IMG/VR virus record: IMGVR_UViG_3300046743_000046
Location: 1-35,191 of that record
From: a virus
Reading direction: 5' to 3' (one strand)
DNA: 35,191 nucleotides
Part shown: piece by piece, positions 32,182-35,191 of the stretch
Layout of the letters: each line of letters opens with the position of its first letter
Position numbering within the stretch: the stretch's first letter is position 1
The notes under the pieces: model-generated
Seen by the model: only the letters and a program-made list of their open reading frames with translations
Told to the model about the DNA's origin: nothing
The model's database searches: none
Translations under genes and position numbers: made by a program

Positions 32182-32200
32182 TGTAACGCAGTGTTAACAG
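32182..32200 (+). promoter_or_regulatory. Tandem GTTAAC-type operator, copy 3 (divergent gap)
   Basis: TGTAAC (32182-32187) and GTTAAC (32193-32198), spaced 11 bases and followed by AG, lie in the same orientation as the copies at 2044 and 23778. They sit just upstream of the ribbon-helix-helix gene (start 32168) and 95 bases before the rightward lysis block (start 32293). The rest of the gap (32201-32292) includes TAGAAT at 32274-32279 as a possible -10 for the rightward transcript, without a good -35. Confidence 0.55.
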
Positions 32201-32292
32201 CGTAATGGTCAGGGCACAAGCCCCCGGCCGAAATGTTTTAAAATTGTTTTCGGTGTGCTAAGGTGAGGTGAAACTAGAATACGGACACGCAA

Positions 32293-32517
32293 ATGGACAT
32301 GGATGTTATGTGGAATGGGCTTCTGTCCATAGTTATTGCTGGGGTCGGCTTCTGGGTTAAGAGCTGGGTCAGTGAAGTGACGCGCCTGCAAATACTCATC
32401 AACCGCACGCGCGAAGAGTATGTGACCAAGAGCGAGAGCAGCGCCCAGATGGACCGCGTAATGCACCGGCTCGACGGCCTCGATGCCAAGATAGACAGGT
32501 TGATTGAGCGCAAATGA
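32293..32517 (+). CDS. Small TM/coiled-coil protein, possible inner-membrane spanin
   Basis: A 74-residue protein starting MDMDVMWNGLLSIVIAGVGF. One N-terminal transmembrane helix (residues ~6-25) is followed by a charged coiled coil to the end (EVTRLQILINRTREEYVTKS; RLDGLDAKIDRLIERK). Proteins of this pattern are common ahead of lysis genes in marine phages. The topology of an inner-membrane spanin or small holin-associated protein fits. Its stop overlaps the next start (ATGATG around 32514), which encodes a lipoprotein, as in overlapping spanin pairs. It is shorter than most i-spanins. Confidence 0.6.
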   Translation: MDMDVMWNGLLSIVIAGVGFWVKSWVSEVTRLQILINRTREEYVTKSESSAQMDRVMHRLDGLDAKIDRLIERK

Positions 32518-32750
32518 TGCGCTTATTCCCAGCGCTTCTACTGCTCGGCTGCGCAGAGATCAAAGCACCAAGCCCTCTTGTTCTGCCGTCAGTTTGCATG
32601 GGAGACGAGCATTGTGAGGCTAGAAAAAATGCAGAAACATTGGCTGCGATGGGCTTTCATGACGCTGGCCTTCGGGTTATGTGTGACGATGCTAACGTCC
32701 GAGATGTTCTGGAGGTGGAATGCGAACCAGATGCGCTGCCATATCCCTGA
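32514..32750 (+). CDS. Small lipoprotein, possible outer-membrane spanin
   Basis: A 78-residue protein. The N-terminus MMRLFPALLLLGCAEIK is a short lipoprotein signal with lipobox LLGC (Cys13). The mature part holds four further cysteines (VCMGDEHCEARK; RVMCDDAN; VECEPD), enough for two disulfides. It overlaps the stop of the TM/coiled-coil gene, which suggests a spanin pair that would fuse inner and outer membranes at lysis. The Cys-rich mature part is unlike the usual Pro-rich o-spanin, so another envelope role is possible. Its 3' end overlaps the next gene start at 32720. Confidence 0.6.
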   Translation: MMRLFPALLLLGCAEIKAPSPLVLPSVCMGDEHCEARKNAETLAAMGFHDAGLRVMCDDANVRDVLEVECEPDALPYP

Positions 32751-33478
32751 TCTTGCTCGGGTCTCTATGCTATGCCCAAGACGGGAGCGTTGAAGGCGAC
32801 TTCAATAGCAACACTGGCAACAACAACAGCTCCGTCGAAAGCAATAACACCAACGAGACTTATCAGAACACCTACAATGGGCCGGGCAGCTCACCGGGTT
32901 CACAGCCCCCACCAACGGCCGCTGCGCCGACTGTCATGGGCGCGGGTGGACAAGACAGCTGCCTCATGCCAAAAACTAGCGGAATACAGGTCAGCTTATT
33001 TGGCATTGCCCAAGGCAACATGGAACAAGATCCAGAATGCAATAGACGCAAGGATGCTAGGCTCATGGGTCAACCGCAGCCGCATGGCCTTGGCTTGCAG
33101 ATTAGCGGCCTGTCAGTGATGTGCGCCGCGCCCCATGTGTTCAAGGCAATGGCCATGTCATCAACGCCCTGCCCGATCTACAGCGTGACCGAGGCTCGCA
33201 TTTTGACCGGGCGTGACGCATATGAGGCCATGCGTTTAAATCCCGAGATTTATGTGGTAGGATACGCTCAAGATCAGAGCTTCTGGGATGCGTTTCTCAG
33301 AATGGACTTAAAGGAACTGCCAAATGTTCAAACGGCTGACAACAATCGCCCTACTCTCTCTGAGCGTTTCCGGCGTACACGCTCAACAAACAACGGAAGT
33401 GGGCGACCTTCAGGACGCAGCGACAGTGATCCAACAGCAAGTGGAGCTGGCAGCTCTGATGGCTTACGCAGCGACTGA
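32720..33478 (+). CDS. Exported Asn-rich protein of unknown function
   Basis: A 252-residue protein with a Sec signal (MRTRCAAISLILLGSLCYAQ). GGAGG lies four bases before the ATG. The mature part starts with an Asn/Ser-rich stretch (GDFNSNTGNNNSSVESNNTN), then has a conserved-looking centre (GGQDSCLMPKTSGIQVSLFG, MEQDPECNRRKDARLMG, LQISGLSVMCAAPHVFKAMA). I recall similar proteins in marine phages without function. The last ~50 residues are Arg/Ser-rich and lie over the start of the next gene in another frame, so the natural C-terminus may be nearer 33324. It may be a periplasmic or virion-surface protein. Confidence 0.6.
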   Translation: MRTRCAAISLILLGSLCYAQDGSVEGDFNSNTGNNNSSVESNNTNETYQNTYNGPGSSPGSQPPPTAAAPTVMGAGGQDSCLMPKTSGIQVSLFGIAQGNMEQDPECNRRKDARLMGQPQPHGLGLQISGLSVMCAAPHVFKAMAMSSTPCPIYSVTEARILTGRDAYEAMRLNPEIYVVGYAQDQSFWDAFLRMDLKELPNVQTADNNRPTLSERFRRTRSTNNGSGRPSGRSDSDPTASGAGSSDGLRSD

Positions 33479-34100
33479 CATGGCTGGCGCAGGCCAGATC
33501 ATTGCTAACAATAGTTTGGATGAAGCAATCGTAACTAATGAGATGCTAGCTAACTATCAGGCGTCAGTTGACCTTGTGCTGGCTATGGACTTTTCGGAAG
33601 CTGAAACTGCGTCTGAGCTGTTTGATGCAGAGTATGCCTCCGCGATGCTTGAGCTTGGCATGAGCGTTGATGAGCTGGCAGAGGCAAGCGCTGCACTTAT
33701 GACTGTGTCTGTGGTGTCTGAAATGGCGGCTACGGCTGACACAAGACCAGAAGGCTTGGCCTTGCAAGAGGTTTTAGCAAACACCACGATCACTCAAGAT
33801 CACATTGACAACTATAACCAAGCATTGAGCGCAGTCAGCGGTATGGCTCAGATCTCTGGCGCGTTCTTTGCAGCAAGCCAGAACGCAGCCCTAACAAACA
33901 GCATCGACACATATGTGGCTGACAACAACATTGTGATTGGCGAGTACACCTCGGTTGATTTTGTGTTCGACACCAACGAATATATCATAACTTGGGGCGA
34001 GCAGGGCGAAGGTACTGGATGGACCCAATACACAACGTCAAACAATAAAACAGCAGATGAGTTATACGATCATGCTCAAAATCTATATGGCCAGCCGTAA
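33324..34100 (+). CDS. Exported protein of unknown function
   Basis: A 258-residue protein with a clear Sec signal (MFKRLTTIALLSLSVSGVHA, cleavage before QQ). AAAGGA lies eight bases before the ATG. The mature part is Ala/Glu/Met-rich helical (QQQVELAALMAYAATDMAGA; SAMLELGMSVDELAEASAAL), then Asn/Thr-rich with strands near the end (EYTSVDFVFDTNEYIITWGE). No catalytic motif or membrane anchor is seen. It shares 155 bases with the upstream gene in another frame. Its own stop directly precedes the next ATG, so it is part of the lysis/envelope transcript. Confidence 0.6.
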   Translation: MFKRLTTIALLSLSVSGVHAQQTTEVGDLQDAATVIQQQVELAALMAYAATDMAGAGQIIANNSLDEAIVTNEMLANYQASVDLVLAMDFSEAETASELFDAEYASAMLELGMSVDELAEASAALMTVSVVSEMAATADTRPEGLALQEVLANTTITQDHIDNYNQALSAVSGMAQISGAFFAASQNAALTNSIDTYVADNNIVIGEYTSVDFVFDTNEYIITWGEQGEGTGWTQYTTSNNKTADELYDHAQNLYGQP

Positions 34101-34520
34101 ATGGAAGACGTGGAAATCAAAGCTGGCGGGTTCACGTTTCGAGGCTGGTATATTGCTGCTGCTCTGCCTGTCTTATCTGGCCTTACTACTGGCATTTGGT
34201 ATGGCTATGACGCGATTTCTAGGTTCAATGGATTAGAGGCGTCTGTAATCGAGGTGCTGGACGCGACTTCGCGAATACAAGCCATTGAGCAGACGCTGAC
34301 GCAAAATAACGTGGCTGGGCTGAACACTCAGCTCACGCAAATCAGCACGCAGATGACCAACATTCTTGAGCAGCAGCGCACACTCATGGACCTGCGATCA
34401 ACGGTTGAGAAGGGCGCAACTGTCACTGATGGAATTGGTGACAAGCTCGAAACATATGACATGGAAATCGAGGACCTGTGGAAGGCTTTTGATGACCTAG
34501 TTAAAAATCCAATTAGATAG
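34101..34520 (+). CDS. TM/coiled-coil protein
   Basis: A 139-residue protein starting MEDVEIKAGGFTFRGWYIAA. One transmembrane helix (residues ~16-35, WYIAAALPVLSGLTTGIWYG) is followed by a long coiled coil (IQAIEQTLTQNNVAGLNTQL; DMEIEDLWKAFDDLVKN). Its ATG follows directly on the upstream stop (TAAATG). The topology resembles i-spanin or membrane-tethered lysis helper proteins, and it is a second candidate for the inner-membrane spanin. Similar proteins stand next to EF-hand-like TM genes in marine phages. Function unproven. Confidence 0.65.
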   Translation: MEDVEIKAGGFTFRGWYIAAALPVLSGLTTGIWYGYDAISRFNGLEASVIEVLDATSRIQAIEQTLTQNNVAGLNTQLTQISTQMTNILEQQRTLMDLRSTVEKGATVTDGIGDKLETYDMEIEDLWKAFDDLVKNPIR

Positions 34521-34529
34521 GAGGCCGCC

Positions 34530-34832
34530 ATGAGCGACTATGACTTGAACGGCAACGGCGTGATCGACCCGGAAGAGAAGGCGATGATGCTTGAGGATCG
34601 ACGCATGCGCATTGAGGATGACAACGCCCAGCGCGACCAGTCTCGCAAGATGATATGGTGGGTGTTGGCTGGCATGCTGGGCTATCCGTTCTTTGTGATT
34701 ATCTCCAGTTATCTCGGATTGGATGCCGCCTCTGACATCCTCGGATCGATGGCCACGATCTACTTCCCGGCGACCAGCTTAATCTTGGGCGCGTTCTTCG
34801 GGGCTAACGCTTATCAAGCGAAAAAGGATTAA
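34530..34832 (+). CDS. EF-hand-like two-TM protein
   Basis: A 100-residue protein with a GGAGG site before its ATG. The first residues contain YDLNGNGVIDPEEKAMM, a canonical calcium-binding EF-hand loop (D-x-N-G-N-G-x-I-D-x-x-E). A charged helix follows (DRRMRIEDDNAQRDQSRKM), then two transmembrane segments (~41-60 and ~70-92). Proteins of this kind occur in many marine phages beside holins. A calcium-sensing role in membrane or lysis control is a tempting inference. Holin is an alternative. Confidence 0.7.
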   Translation: MSDYDLNGNGVIDPEEKAMMLEDRRMRIEDDNAQRDQSRKMIWWVLAGMLGYPFFVIISSYLGLDAASDILGSMATIYFPATSLILGAFFGANAYQAKKD

Positions 34833-34834
34833 CC

Positions 34835-35191
34835 ATGTTGCAGGCTCTCATTGGACCCGTGACGGGCATTTTAGATAAGTTCATTGAGGATAAGGATCAG
34901 AAGGCGGCACTCGCCCACGAGATCGCAACTATGTCTGAGCGTCACGCTCAGGAGCTGGCAAAGGGCCAGCTCGAAATCAACAGGGCCGAGGCGGCATCTG
35001 GATCAGTGTTCAAGGGTGGTTGGCGTCCATTCATCGGCTGGGTTTGCGGCGTTGCGTTTGCCTATCATTTCGTGTTGCAGCCGTTTATTGTGTTTGGCGT
35101 AACCGCTGCGGGCGTCGAAATACCAGAGCTTCCGTCATTTGACATGGGCAGCTTAATGACTGTTATGATGGGCATGCTCGGGCTTGGCGGC
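34835..35191 (+). CDS. 3TM holin, gene-transfer-agent type (partial)
   Basis: The frame from ATG 34835 runs 119 codons to the right edge without a stop. AAGGA lies six bases before the start. The N-terminal part (LIGPVTGILDKFIEDKDQKA followed by ALAHEIATM) and the membrane part (GGWRPFIGWVCGVAFAYHFV followed by LQPFIVFGV, then LMTVMMGMLGLGG) match the Holin_3TM family (GTA release type) of alphaproteobacteria and their phages. It would form membrane holes that trigger lysis. Only the last residues are likely missing, as the family is about 130-150 residues. An endolysin may lie beyond the edge. Confidence 0.8.
   Translation, partial: MLQALIGPVTGILDKFIEDKDQKAALAHEIATMSERHAQELAKGQLEINRAEAASGSVFKGGWRPFIGWVCGVAFAYHFVLQPFIVFGVTAAGVEIPELPSFDMGSLMTVMMGMLGLGG

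Noticed and set aside
1-35191. Lysogeny genes, tRNA genes or attachment sites
   Set aside because: No integrase, excisionase or tRNA cloverleaf pattern was found by reading both strands. A tRNA search program could still find one.

Overview
The window looks like most of the genome of a short-tailed (podovirus-like) double-stranded DNA phage, probably a marine phage of an alphaproteobacterium. Seen directly: a large terminase, a P22-type portal, an SU10-type (DUF5309-like) major capsid protein, a scaffold, an adaptor, a beta-propeller-like hub and many fibre genes. There is no tail sheath, tail tube or recognisable tape-measure gene. The host guess rests on the gene-transfer-agent-type 3TM holin and on the resemblance of many small proteins to those of marine phages. 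It is inference. No integrase, DNA polymerase, RNA polymerase, tRNA, CRISPR array or IS element was seen, and both edges cut through genes.

Layout. (1) 1-2014, minus strand: small early-type genes (helix-turn-helix protein, CxxC zinc protein, DUF6378-like protein, a one-helix membrane protein, two unknown proteins). (2) 2142-2342, plus strand: one isolated small Lys/Ala-tailed gene. (3) 23573 down to 2346, minus strand: the virion block. Reading in the direction of transcription it runs: unknown virion protein, lytic transglycosylase, a DUF7178-like protein, portal, small protein, scaffold, capsid, linker protein, adaptor, S74 fibre, a set of fibre and chaperone genes, glycine-rich adhesin, hub, jelly-roll fibre protein, GNAT-like protein and three internal/ejection-type proteins. 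(4) 23824-24018, plus strand: a second isolated small gene that runs tail-to-tail into the terminase. (5) 32168 down to 24015, minus strand: ribbon-helix-helix regulator, RuvC-like resolvase, PD-(D/E)XK exonuclease, SSB-like protein, Toprim/RepA primase-helicase, HNH endonuclease, two unknown proteins, small terminase and large terminase. (6) 32293 to the right edge, plus strand: a run of envelope-directed genes (spanin-like pair, two Sec-exported proteins, a TM/coiled-coil protein, an EF-hand-like two-TM protein and a 3TM holin). This is a probable lysis or host-envelope cassette.

Two minus-strand blocks make DNA replication/recombination/packaging proteins and virions, while plus-strand transcripts leave three divergent gaps. 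Each of those three gaps carries the same tandem motif, GTTAAC-N5-GKTAACAG (second-half variants allowed), with an 11-base period. One gap sits directly in front of a small ribbon-helix-helix protein gene. This suggests a phage-wide regulon controlled by an Arc-like autorepressor and is the most testable new idea here.

Two other noncoding structures stand out. One is a set of three back-to-back hairpins at 23634-23705 whose minus-strand loops show CCTCCC (anti-Shine-Dalgarno-like). The other is a CCACAC/GTGTGG repeat cluster with two large inverted repeats at 26885-27022, between the replication and packaging genes. Gene starts were chosen by Shine-Dalgarno spacing and stop-start overlaps. 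Family names come from recognised motifs, not from database searches.
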